Source: Oidiodendron maius Zn (lineage: Eukaryota; Ascomycota; Leotiomycetes; Myxotrichaceae). From it: DNA of 64,000 nt. The notes beneath the pieces are model-generated. The model was given only the letters and a program-made list of their open reading frames with translations. It made no database searches and was not told the origin of the DNA. Positions within the stretch are counted from its first letter, which is position 1; each line of letters opens with the position of its first letter. Shown piece by piece: positions 43,952 through 57,100 of this stretch. The stretch is from assembly GCA_000827325.1 (NCBI GenBank), contig KN832907.1, positions 41,625 to 105,624 on the forward strand. Direction: 5' to 3'. A program made the translations under genes and the position numbers.

Positions 43952-44384
43952 GTCGAAAAGCAATGATGGAAGAGAGGTCTAGGACAGCCTTTGGAAATGG
44001 GGTTCGCAAGTTGCAGGACGATTCGCCAAAAAAGAAACCATGGGAAATTTTTTAAAAAAATGTGGTGTCGATGGCGCAGATGCCAGGTACCTAAGTATTC
44101 ATCTGCCTACGGCACAGCATGACGTGCGAGGCCGTGTTGCCGCGAAACGATGCCAGACCTATAAGAGTACCTAATGATTGAACGAATCTTGGAAGCATGA
44201 CCACCATCCACCTACATATATGCACCCCACCTGCGTAGGATACTCTGCATATACAGGCAGTAGAGCTACCTACTTGGTATCTACGTAAATAAGTGTGCAC
44301 CCTGCTCTTCGCTTCTAGGACCTTCCATATATATTATTGGTCAAGATACGGGAAGTGAGGAACATGGTTTACATTTATTTACTA
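43952..44384. other. Intergenic upstream of the bZIP gene
   Basis: This holds the bZIP promoter up to the left end of the decayed mariner element. No gene is seen. Confidence 0.5.
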
Positions 44385-46142
44385 TCCCCCCCCGGGTCTA
44401 AATGTATATACTCCACTTATTTCAACACCCCTGCTTATTTACTATAGAACTATCTAGAATACCGGTGTTTTGGCAGAATATAAGCAATACTACAATACTC
44501 CTACATAGTATAGAGTGTTGTATATAGCTTAATACTCTTAATTATAGCTTCTCAAGAATCAAACACTACATACAAGTCCCTTCCCGAGTCAAACACTACA
44601 TACAAGTCCCTCCCTGAATCTGAAATTCCGACTGAATCTGAGCTAGACGAGTTAACTCAAATACCAATAGACTCTTGATAAATAACATGCAATGACTCTA
44701 TTGTAATTAAGACTGTATTATAATTTCAAGTCCCTTAGAGCAAAATTAGGAAAGAGCTTAGTATAACAAATCAGCAGATACAGTATATAAATCGATATAG
44801 ACTTACACCTTAAAAGCAAAAATATTAACATAAACTAAAGGTGTCTATACCTTGAAAGAAGGCACTTAAGGCTTAGTTACTTGAATCCCTTCTTGTCGAT
44901 ATATACCTTGGAGGCAAATCCCTCTTTATACTCCTGAATTTAGTGATATTAGCGAGTATATAATATATATAGCTATAGAGAGTCTAGGCTATTATCGGTA
45001 TATTGCTAAAAGAAAGGGCTTCTTGGATAACCCTGAAGTTATATACTAAAGACTTGAATTTATACGCTAGGCCATTAACTGGTCGCAAGAGAGGCTATAT
45101 TCACAAATCTTTTCAGACAAGGTATAGGCAATAGGTAGAGTGTATATACTCTCATTTGTAACAGTCAAGGAGGATAATTGTAAGGATGCATCCCAGAGGC
45201 TGGCGTAAAGGCAGGGAATCACAGGCGCAACACGTGCAATGATATCGTATAAGCTCCCAGGACAACTCCCGTGTCCTGAAGTAAGAATCAATTTCAAAGA
45301 CAGACTATTTCTTACAGAACCCTTAGAGAGGGTTACTCTCTTTTTATCAGAGTCCCACTCCCATAATCTAGGAGTCGTCGTGGCTAGTGCGTCGCACCAG
45401 CGTCTCAGCTGCACTCTGTGTCTCACCTAGCCACGTGATGACCATTCGGCCATAACAATAATAGCGACCGGCTACAGCCAGAGAACTTGTAGCACAAGTA
45501 CTCAAAGCGTCCTGCCTGGATGTTTTGGGGTACTCTTGTATAAGGGACAAAGGGACTATATATATTTATTAAAAAGGAGTAGGGAAATATAAGTGTAGAG
45601 GTTTATAATACATATATCTTGAGTCTAGTTAAGGAGTACCGTACTTAAAATCCAGGCTGTTAGTTTATGCAGGACAATACACTAGTATACCGGTCAATCG
45701 AGACAAGAATTCATTTACTTGAGCGTCGAATATACTGGATTTGATAGCCAATATACTCTCCCGACTTGAACCTTATTGAGTATGTCTGGAATTGGATAAA
45801 GAATTAGATCCATGAACATTACTGGTACACTAGATATAACCCGTCTAAGATACCGCTGGCTCAATTAAGGCAAATAATACTAGACGCCTGGAATATAGTA
45901 CTAGACTCTTATATTAAGAGCCTTTATGACTCCTGGAGGGCGCGATGCCAAGCAGTTATTGATGCAAATGGTGGTCCTACTCGATATTAGACTAATTCTT
46001 GAATATCACTAAATTTGACCCTGAATTCAGAAGGCGGTGACCCTAAAATACCATAAAACACCATGAAATACACTCAAAATAAGGGGGATTTAGTGGCAAA
46101 TTAAGTGGAGTATATACAAGTACATTTAGACTAGGGGGGGGA
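44385..46142 (+). mobile_element. Decayed mariner/Tc1-like transposon
   Basis: The element is 1,758 bp with TA on both sides. Its inverted ends of about 40 bp start with T plus eight C, then TCTAAATGTA and TATACTCCACTTA; they differ by a three-base change and a four-base insertion or deletion. Transposase traces lie on the plus strand: FMQDNTLVY near 45670 and YSPDLNLIEYVWNWIKN near 45750, matching the second and third DDE blocks, then a stop. The rest is AT-rich and riddled with stops, consistent with RIP. The family differs from the other two Tc1/mariner elements in the window. Confidence 0.85.
44556..44615. repeat. 30-bp tandem duplication inside the mariner relic
   Basis: Two adjacent 30-bp units containing CAAACACTACATACAAGTCC (44556-44585, 44586-44615) are almost identical, which points to a local duplication after or at the time of element decay. 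Confidence 0.8.
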
Positions 46143-47676
46143 TAGTACCCTAGATACGAGTACTCTGTACGAAAGCGTACGAACCCCTGTTTCCCCACGC
46201 TTCCCCGAGCCCCTCTACGTAGGGTTGATACCCGTGGGTAAATCTTCGATACTGGGTTAGGTAGCTTTGGAATGCGGGGTTCAACGGCCCGACGATCCGT
46301 CAATCGGGTAGATCTGCATAACCCCTGGCGGCCCTGTTGGCGATTCCCAAGAACGCAAGGTTCTTAGTGGTCGTCTGTATGTACTGTATTTATTAGTAAT
46401 TACTTACTTTGGCAGCTCAGAAAGCTGTTGCAGAACACCAATGGCCGACATCTCCGGCGAAACCCGTCGCGACTGGCCGTCGCGGGAAGGGAGGGTCCGC
46501 AGTGAAGGATGCTGGAAGGATCTCCGGGACGCACCGTCACTGCCACCCTGTTCCTATGCCAAGTTTTAATCAAGGCACCTCTCGGAGTACTCCGTATAAA
46601 GGTAGGATGCATCCATATCAGTACCGCCTGCATACGTCATGGCGCTTGTCCGCTGTTTCTATTCGGCTGCCCATGCTGCACGGAAATTTTGTTCGGGCAA
46701 AGAAACCGCTGATCAGAGAGGTAATTGATCGTTAGGAAATGATGAGCCTTTTGTCCTGAAGGTGTAGGTACGGTATTACATATGGTATACCCGATACAAC
46801 TCACTAAAGTTTTAGGCCATCGTATTCGCCACCACCCGTCACCCTGGATTTCGAAATTCAAATATACAGACAATTAGATGTTTTAAACGTAAATATACCT
46901 AAATTGTCATGGCAGGGCTCGACACCGTGTGTGTACTGCGGTTGTACCTACTGTAGATAAATACAGGCTATATAAGCCTAGTTGACAGGTAATGAGTGCG
47001 ACCTATATGGATATTGCCTAAGGGGTAACCTGTCGCCGTTCTAACATTAAGTAGATATTCAATATATATTTAAATATGAAAAAGATTTGAAAACCTCCTC
47101 GCTCAAACAAGGGCTGAACATATGATGAGCATATACACGAAAACCCCCTTTATGACTGTAGCTCGAAACTTGCCCCCCTTTCTGACTGGAAGCTCGCAGA
47201 ACCTCGCGTGGGCGCCAAGACCCGATAGAGCATTGGTAGCAACAATGGAACATTCTAATAATAAATCAACATGTGCATGGTATATTCTAATAAACTCGTG
47301 ATTGGGCGTAAACCTCTTACGTTGTTTTCGAGTCCTTGAACAAATCTAATGTGGAACCTTCTGTGGTATTGACCGAGTACTGCACAGGGGCTTTACCATA
47401 TGCGCGTTGGAAAGAGTACCCACGACATCTGATCATGCCGTAAAGTACACCCGAGGCTCTACGTAGCATTTGATTCGTGATATTGCTCCCCAGAATCTTA
47501 GGGGCTGCACTGTGATAACCTGGATATTTCTCCATATTCGATGCTCTACGGATCAAGCCTCTACCCACGCAGTATAGCGAAACACCCCACGAAAGCAAAA
47601 GCCGAAGACTCCTTCGTCGTTTATTTAGCAACTTCAGGTCAATATCGAATCCGACTAGCAATCATCACTCAGCAAT
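46143..47676. other. Intergenic upstream of the NRPS
   Basis: The region lies between the mariner relic and the NRPS 5' region and should contain the NRPS promoter. Open frames at 46409-46735 and 47317-47661 have no recognisable motif. Confidence 0.45.
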
Positions 47677-48128
47677 ATGGGTTCAGCCGGATGGAGTTTG
47701 TCTATTAACCTCGATGGCTCAATCATGAATGCACCAGATATGCCCATTGGGGCATTCATGGAGACCGCCCTGGCCATCACCCAATTCGTCTACACTGGAG
47801 ACGATGAAGTGAATCTGGTACGCTACAGCCGACTTTCATCCGACAACCGCCGGCGCGATGATGTGCTGCCATCCTCTTGCACTAGAAGGTACCAGGTCAG
47901 CCGATTGGCAACACCTACACAAATTGCAAGTTCTGGTCGTGATGTGACGTTCGAGGACAAGATGATACACGATACTGCGTACGATCCATCGGCGCCTGCT
48001 TTTGCGCAGTATGTTAGGAGAATTGGGCTGCTAGTCGTCCAAGATGGCGACAATAGCCAAGCTGAATTTGACCACCACATGGGGGGTACTGATACTGGCC
48101 TGGTAACCCGTTTGTTTTTCTTATTCAG
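47677..48128 (+). CDS. Probable 5' exon(s) and intron of the NRPS
   Basis: An open frame from the ATG at 47677 contains IGAFMETALAITQFVYTGDD, which resembles the C-lobe of a condensation domain (where xxTALAxxxxxxTGSDDV is usual), and later GLLVVQDGDN. It runs toward a strong splice acceptor (TTTGTTTTTCTTATTCAG, ending 48128) that opens the long NRPS frame in phase 0. Donors that keep frame exist at 47809, 47818 and 47944 (GTGAAT, GTACGC, GTGACG), none decisive; GTATGT at 48009 would need another acceptor. I therefore think the NRPS begins with a partial condensation domain, but the exact exon border is unresolved. Confidence 0.5.
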
Positions 48129-51100
48129 GTGGTGGATCACGAACACTGGAAATGCGCGATGGGCTTGAAAGTCTACGGAAGGAAACAAGCTAATTGGTTG
48201 CCTCTCCAGAATCCATTGCTGCTCTGTATCTCTCAAAGAGCTGGTGTTGTCACTGGAAGACTTATACCCGGCACTAGTAAACACCATGCCGACATATGGG
48301 CAGATGTGTTAGATACCATCGAACGAGTTATCCTGGTGATTGGGATGCAATGGGAATCTCCCTTGAACCAACTTGACTTCTTGGGCCCAGCAAACTGGTC
48401 TCAGATCACAGAAGCTGCGCAGGGGATATGGGAGATTGGAGATAATACACTGTGCGATATCCTCGACCAGCAGTCCCGAATCCGCCCTGACAAGATCGCT
48501 GTGGAGGCATGGGATGGCAATCTCACCTACGGCGAACTCCACGGTCTTTCGCGGCACATGGCTACCCTTCTAATTAAAAAGGGAGCTATACAAGAAGACC
48601 GCATCGGTTTCTGTATGAAGAAGAGCAAATGGGCCATGGTCACAGTCTGGGCCATTCTCATGGCTGGTTGCACTGTTGTACCTTTGGATATCAGAAACCC
48701 CCTGAAGCGGACGAGAGAGCTGGTGGCGAGGACCGCGGCTCGTTATGTAGTAGCGGACCAATGGACAGCGCCGGGTTTGAAATCCGTCGGTGCTACTATT
48801 ATCAACTGCCAAACCGATACACTCGACACCATCGAAGGCAATGAGACGGGATTGGACATCGTATGGCCGCAGGTAACGACACGGTCCGTGGCGTACATAT
48901 TATTCACGTCAGGGAGTACCGGGATCCCCAAGGGAGTTGTCCTAGAGCATGGTCCCTTGTATGCATCAGTGGTCGAGTTTGCGGCAGAATACGAAATGAG
49001 CGAGAACTCCACGACATTCCAGTTCGCGCCATTTGTTTTTGATGCCAGTACGGGAGAAATTTTCACCACGATGCTGCAAGGTGGATGCCTCTTTGTACCT
49101 TCTGAAGAAGAAAGGTTGGACAATCTCAGTGGCACCCTTCGCAGGAGCCGAGCCACCCATATCGGTCTACCCAGCTCTATTATGGCGCAGGTCCAAACTG
49201 ACGATGCAACCCATCTGGAATACTTGATCGCCGTGGGAGAAATCTTGTCGAGAGCAAACTTTCTCAAGTGGAGCCCTCGTGTTAACGTGGTCTCTGGCTA
49301 TGGAATCACGGAGACTATCATCTTCGACAGCTTCGCACGGTCACAGCATCTCTCGTCGGACCACCGTAATATTGGCTTGGCGAATGGACGTCTTTGGATC
49401 ACAGATGAGGATGATCCAGGCAAGCTGATGCCAATAGGGGCGATTGGTGAGATTCTTATAGAAGGTCCTATGCTCGCTCGAGGATACCTGGACGATCCCA
49501 AGCGAACGGCGGAACGATTTATCCTAGCCCCACCGTGGTTACAGACTTTACGCGGAGGGGTGGAAAACCATCGCTGCTATCGGTCTGGTGATTATGGTAT
49601 TCGAAATGCAGATGGAACCGTGCTCTATATGGGCCGGATGGACTTCCAAGTCAAAATCGGGGGGCAACGCATTGAACTCGGAGAGGTAGAACACAATCTC
49701 TTGGGAATGCAACCTGCTCTTGGCCAAGTTGCCGTTGAAGCCGTCCAGCTGGAACATCGTGGAAACACGCAAGCCGTGGTAGCCTTCGTCTCGCAAACAA
49801 GCATAGACTCAAAAGATCCTTCCGCAATGTTACCAATGGATGACGATTTGAAAATAATCTTTCAAACCGCGCAGTCCAAGTTGTTGGAAATTTTGCCGCG
49901 ACACATGGTTCCGAGGCTTTTTATTCCCATCCGACATATCCCAAAAAGCGCTGTGGGCAAGCGAGACCGGAAGTGCCTCCGGTCCTGGGGAACGTCTTTG
50001 ACGGAGGAGCAACTGGCCCAATACCAGTTACAAGATTCTTCAATGTACCAATCTCCAGATACCCCCGAGGAAAGGCTTTTGCATGAACTGTGGGCCAGGG
50101 TTCTCCGCGCGCCCAGTGACTCTCTAAGTCTCAACGATAACTTCTTTCAAGTCGGTGGGGATTCAATCAAAGCTATTGAGCTTGTTGCAGAACTTCGAAA
50201 ACAACGACGCGGGCTAACAGTCTCCCATATATTCCAGAATCCAGTGATGGGAGAAATGGCAGAGTTGCTATCGTTGGTTCGGGAGGATGGGCCTGGGGAT
50301 GTCTCAAGGCCGTTCGATCTCATTCCAGTGTCGCTTACGAAAGATATCGCCGTCCAAGAAGTTGTACAAGTCTGCCAGGTGAACTTTGAACAGATCGAAG
50401 ACATCTATCCAGCAGCCCCCATGCAGGAGGCACTCATGGCCATCTCTGCAAGTCGTCCGACGAGCTTTTACAAGCACCGACTCGTATTCATCATGCCAGA
50501 ATCGATCGATGTCGATAGGTTCAAGGAGGCTTGGGAGATGCTGATTTCTGCGCAGCCCATTCTGCGGACGCGGATCGTGGCCATGGCTTCGACCGGGACA
50601 ATGCAAGTCGTCGTACGCGCACATGTCGAATGGCAATCTGACAAGTCGCTAAATGAGTTGCTACGATGGGATGACGAAACTCCGTTTACTTATGGGTCAG
50701 CACTCAGCCGCTATGCTATCGTCCGTGATGAGACTCACAGATGGAATTTTATTTGGAGCGGTCATCACGCAATCACCGATGGATGGTCTCGGCCGGCCAT
50801 GTTTGATGCGGTCCGACACATCTATAATCACGGATCCGTGCCGCAGCAGACACCCTACACGCCTTTCGTAAAGTACATCAGCCAACTAAATCTGGAGGAA
50901 TCAGACGAATTCTGGCGAAGCCAGTTTCCAGATATTGTCGAGTCGTTCCCTCGGTTGTGCAGCCCCGACTTCATCCCACACGCTCAACATATGCAGGCTC
51001 TTGCCATCACACTGGGGCGGCCAGCCACGTGCAAAACTACCCCGGCAACTCTCGTCCAAGCTGCATGGAGTCTCGTCACTGCTGCATACGCCAACACTAA

Positions 51101-54100
51101 CGAGGCAGTATTTGGCTTGACCCTGTCCGGACGAGACGCTCCAGTCCCTGACATTACCAAGATGATGGGCATTACCATCACGACGGTACCGGTCAGAGTT
51201 GCCTTTGACAGCACCAGCACTATAGTGGAATATCTAGAGGAAGTCCAGAGTTACATTTCGGAAGTGAAACAACACCAGCATGTTGGACTCCAACGCATCA
51301 GTCATTTGAGCCCCGAGGCTAGATCCGCTACGGGCTTCCAAAACCTCTTGGTCATCCAACCCGCAGATGAAGACGAAGACCACGAGGGGCTGGCGGACCT
51401 GGGTCTTCAGCTCATTCAGCGAGAAGAAAAAGATAAGGAAGATCATGCATTAACAATTCAGTGTACTCTGAATAAGAACGGCGGCTCTTTAAAGGTAAAG
51501 GCCTTCTACGATGACAGAGTCGTTACTGCAGAGGAGGTGGACTGTTTGTTGCATTTGTTCGAACATATCGTCAAGCAACTAGCAACGGAGTCAACCAGTC
51601 ACTCTCTGCATGATTTTGACAGGCTATCACCTCACGATCTCAATATATTGGCAAAATATAACTCGCAGGCACCACCCGCAATCGAGCAGACTCTCCACAG
51701 CTTGTTTGAGGAACGAGCTCGCGAGACCCCCATGGGAATTGCACTGGATGGATTCGGCGGCACGATGACATATTCCGAGCTCGACCTTGTATCCAGCAAG
51801 CTGGCAAGTCATCTACGACGTCATACTGCTGTCACTGTTGAGTCGCGCGTCCTCCTTTGCTTCCGAAAGTCCCAGCTGCCTATCATAGCCATGTTGGCAA
51901 TACTGAAATGCGGAGGAGTGTGTGTTTCGACCGACCCAGGACACCCCACTGCACGCTTGTTAGAAATCAGCAAAGATGTGGAATCAAAAATCGTGCTTTG
52001 TGACGAGAGTAACGTCGAAATATTCGGCGGCGGCGACGTTCCAGTCATTGGCCTTACCGACGCTCTTCTTGGGAAGCTTGTGTCTGAGTCTGCTTTTATC
52101 GAAAGCGACTATCCGCATCCCAAAGTCCAACCCAGCAATGCATCATTCATAGTATACACGTCGGGAAGTACCGGTAAACCAAAGGGCTCGGTGCTTGAAC
52201 ATCGCTCTCTTGTTACGGAGTTCATAGCTCTTGGTCAAAGGGCTGGATTGTCAGCACGCTCCAGAACCCTGCAGTTTTCGGCATACACTTTCGACGTGCA
52301 CATTGTGGAAATCTTCGGCACACTGATTCACGGTGGTTGCGTTTGCGTTATTTCTGACTATGAACGAATGAACCGACTTGAGGATGTAATCAACGAACGT
52401 CGCGTCAACTTTGCCGTTCTTACAAAGACGGTCTCGAGATTGCTAGAACCGCACAATGTACCAACTCTCGAGGCTCTGATTCTAACCGGAGAGGCGAATG
52501 GTCGTCAGGACTACTGGCGATGGGCCGAGCGTCTACGGCTGTTCAATGGACTTGGACCCTCTGAGTGCACGCCGTTGGTGTGCCTCACGAGAAATCCGGT
52601 TGGGCCAGAGACCGATCCTGCCAACATTGGGAATGCCCTGGCTTGTCGACTCTGGGTTACTGTTCATCGCCGGCCAGATCGACTCGTGCCCATCGGCTGC
52701 GTGGGCGAGCTCATTGTGGAAGGACCCATTGTTGGCCGCGGTTATGTTAATAGACCCAGAGAAACAGCTTCTGCTTTCATTCACGACCCGGCATGGGCAA
52801 GAAATGAGAATGGATCTGGTGCTCCTCGAAGATTCTATCGCTCGGGTGATTTGGCCAAGATGAATGCTGATGGAAGTATAACGTTTATCGGCCGAGCCGA
52901 CGACCAAGTCAAGGTCCACGGGCAGCGCATAGAGTTGGGAGAAGTCGAAGATCAGCTCCGTCGTTGCAGTACAATTTTTACCTCCAGTGCTGTTGACGCC
53001 CTGAATATATCGAGCCGTGGAGGGGCAACAGTTTTGGCCGTTTTCTGCCGTCGCAATGGTGGAGAGGGAGACAGTCCTATTCTGCCGATGGACGACGATA
53101 CCCTGGTTGCGTTTAGCGAAGCGCAGGCAGAAGTTTCCAAGGTGCTTCCACGATATATGGTGCCATCGGTATTTTTACCTGTTAGGGAGCTTCCTTTTAA
53201 CGCATCTGGGAAACTCGAGAGAAAGAAGCTTCGAAGTTGGGTAGCTGACCTCGACGCCGCCGATTTAGGCCAGTACTACTTGACAGGCCAAATCTCATCA
53301 AGAGCAGTAGAGACTGAGAATGAGAAGCTTCTAGCAGCGCTCTGGGCTAAAGTTCTTTGCATTCCATTGAACATCATTCACGCTGAGGGCAACTTCTTCC
53401 GCCTAGGAGGAGATTCAGTTCTCTCCATTAAGCTAATTTCAGAAGCTCGGGCTGTGGGTATCTTCATGACGGTGGCTGATGTCTTCAGGGCGCCGTCACT
53501 GGATGAGATGGCCTTGACTTTGGTGGAGTCCGGCCAGAGAAAAGGCGAGAGAGACCAGATGAATTCCCCAATCAAGCCAGTGTCACTTATCAAGGACAAA
53601 GTGGACCCTAGAGCATGCATTGAAGATGCTGCTCAAAGCTGCGACGTCACCCCTGACATGATTGAAGATATTTACCCATGTAATCCCACACAAGAAGCTC
53701 TCATGGCGGTGTCGTCCCATCGGCAGAATGCCTACACATATCAGATTGTTCTCAAGCTACCTCCATCCATGGGCCTTGACCGCTTCAAATCCGCGTGGGA
53801 AAAGCTTGTAGCTGCACAGGCTATCTATCGAACGCGAATCGTTTTCAGACGCGGGCTTGGTTCGTTGCAGGTGGTGTTGCGCGCCGAATCCAACATCAAG
53901 TGGCATACGGTTACTGGAACGTCGCTGGAAGAATACCTGAGGACGGACGGAAATCTATTGGTTGAATACGGCAGCGAGTTGTGCAAATTTGCCCTCTTGC
54001 AAAACGGCGACGAGACTACATTTGTCGGCACAATTCACCACGCTCTGTACGACGGGTGGTCCCTGATGCTGACCTACGAGGAGTTCAATAGCATCTACAA

Positions 54101-57100
54101 AACTGGAAGTGTGCAGAAGCCTGTTATTCCCTATGCCAGACTATTCCGACACCTCTCGGCCATCGATGAGGGGCCTATGGATGAGTTCTGGAAGACTCAA
54201 TTCCAGAGCGTTATCGAAAGCTACCCCTGGCTTCCCTCTGCTGGGTATAACCCTCAGCCCCGGCAAAGCGCCACGTCGACTTTCGCCCTCACGCGGAATA
54301 TCGAATCAGATTTTACTCTTGCCACCGTGATACAGGCGACTTGGGGGATCCTCATGTCCAAATACAGCGACAGCGAAGCAGTCGTCTATGGCCTGACACT
54401 ATCTGGACGTGACACCCCTGTCGACGGCATAGAAGACGTGATAGGAACAACCATTTCAACGGTTCCTGTGAGAGTTGACCTCGAACCAGACATGTCGCTA
54501 AGACATATTCTCGACTGTATGCAGAAAAAGACCACAGCTATAAAGAAATACCAGCACGCCGGCTTACAGAGGATCCGCCGCCTAAGCCCCGCGGCCAGTG
54601 TTGCTGCCGGCTTCCAAAATCTACTCGTCATACAAACGATGGGAGATGCCGAAATTACTACACCATTGACCGAATTGGGCCTGCAGACCATAAAGAGCGG
54701 CGCAGAAGAGTTTTTGGACATTGCTCTGAGTGTGGAATTCACCATCAGGCCCGACACTCTCCAAGTGCTGGTTAACTACGACAACGCAGTCGTCCCAGAT
54801 CGACAGGTGGACTTCATGCTACACCAAATGGAACACATTGCTTCCACTCTGGTAAATGAGGCCAACATGACAAGACAACTAAGAGACATCCACCTGGCAT
54901 CCCCGTATGACATGGCGCATATAAAAGCATCGAACAGCCAAGCTGCGCTACGTATGCGCGAGTCGTTATTGCCAAGCCTTGAGACCGATGATGTGGACAA
55001 GAGCAGTATTGGCCGCATATGGATTGTAGAATCCAGCAACGACGAGCGACTAGTCCCCGTTGGCTGTGTCGGTAGATTATGGATTGAAGGAGCCACGCTG
55101 GCAGAAGCCTATATTAAAGGGTCAAATGTCAATGCAGCTCTGGCTATGCAAGCTCCCGCCTGGTCTTGCTCAGGTCAAGCACCTTTCCACCAGGAAGCCT
55201 TGGCTTTCTACCGCACCAATGAGCTTGCCTATCTTAGCCATGACGGTAGCGTGAAGCTGCTTGGGCTCCCAGACACCCAGGTCAAGGTGTACGGCCAGAG
55301 AGTAAACACGGACGAGGTGGAACAGCAAATTCGACGACAACTGCCGCCATGTAGTGAAGTCGTTGTCGACGTGGTCGATTTCGGCAAGTCGACGGCTACA
55401 TTGTCCGCCTTTATCAAGTTGCCCACCTTTGTTCGCTGTGCCGAAGACGATCTTTCCGTGAACGACAAGAATCAACTACTCAGCTTTCAAACAATAGTCA
55501 AAGGTATTGAGCCGTCTTTGCCCGCGAACCTTCCTCAACACGAAATACCTTCCGCTTTTGTGCCTGTAGCCTTCATTCCCGCGTCACCGGCGAACGAGGT
55601 CGACAAAGTGCGTTTGCGGGACTTTGCTGCGGCACTGCCTGAAGATGCACTCTTTCCAATGAAGTCGACCGCAGTGAAGGGACAGCTGATCAAGAACACG
55701 GTGGAAGCCAAGCTTCAGTTGGTCTGGTCGCAGATACTGAACCATAAACTCAGTGAGATCCGTGTGAACGACACGTTTATGGCTCTAGGCGGTGATTCCA
55801 TTACCGCGATGCAGGTTGTCTCGGAATGCCGCAAGATGGGAATTAGGCTTCGAGTCTCGACGGTTCTCCAAAAGAAGACGATTGCAGCAATCGCACCGTA
55901 TTGCAAGGTCCAATCAACCACCCAGCCGATCGTCATGTCTACGGCCACGGATGGTATCGAGTTCAACCTCTCTCCGGCTCAGGCTCTCTATTTCGAACAG
56001 GAATCTCAAAATCCGACATCGTTCAATCAAGGCTTCCTGTGTCGGATAAAGAATGGCGTTCCTGTCGCTGAAATCAGACGTGCTTTTGACATTGTGGTGC
56101 GACACCATGCCATGCTACGTGCGCGTTTCCGACGTGCCGAAGAAGACCACGGCAAATGGGTGCAATATACTGCACCGGCCACTTCAGAATCATGGCGATT
56201 TAAATCTCACAGCCTTAGTCCCATTGAAGAGGCAGGGCAAGAAAACATAGCTGCATGCATTGTCGCATGTACTCGAGACAGTATATCTGACTTGGACCTC
56301 ACCGGCGGACCTGTCTTTGCAGTCGACTTCTTTGACGTGGCCGGAGATGACAATATGATTTACATGGTCGCGCACCACTTGGTCATCGATCTTGTGTCGT
56401 GGCGTATCATATGGCACGATCTGGACGACATTGTCAAAAACAGGGACCTAATGCATAACTCCGCGAGGCCTGTCACGTTTCAAAACTGGCTGTCTCTTCA
56501 GGAAAAAAGCGTCAACAGAAGCTCCAAATCCTCGGCTGAACTCACTTACCCTATACCGATACCTGCCAATGGCTTCGATTTCTGGGGTGTGAGCCAAGAG
56601 GAGAACACTCTAGCGAATGGGGAAGTGGGACACTCATTCTCTCTCTCCCCGGAAATCACCAGGCTTTTAATAGGTGAGGGAAACCAAGCGCTGGGGACGG
56701 CACCTCTCGACATTTTAATTGGACTTCTCATGCTCTCATTCCGGCAGACCTTTGGTGATCGTGAAATCCCGACAATGTTCATCGAACACCATGGTCGAGA
56801 GCCGTGTGATGGATTTGACGAGATCGATCTCTCCCACACAGTTGGCTGGTTTACCACCATGTATCCCGTTCATATCCCCATGACGACGTCGACAGCACCC
56901 AACGAAGCTATCCGTCTTGCCAAAGACATTCGGAGCTTGGTACCGAGGAACGGGCAACCCTACTTCGCCCATCGGCACCTGTCCCCCCAGGGTAGCCAGT
57001 TTGCCCATCATACACCTGCAGAAATCTTAGTAAACTTCGCTGGACTGTTCCAGCAGCTCGAATCATCCGACAGTCTTGTGCAGCAAGAATCCCGCGTCAA

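Noticed and set aside
46409-46735. Open frame of 108 residues between the mariner relic and the NRPS
   Set aside because: No motif, no splice context and low-complexity ends; I cannot support it as a gene.
47317-47661. Minus-strand open frame of 114 residues upstream of the NRPS
   Set aside because: No recognisable domain; it lies where the NRPS promoter is expected.
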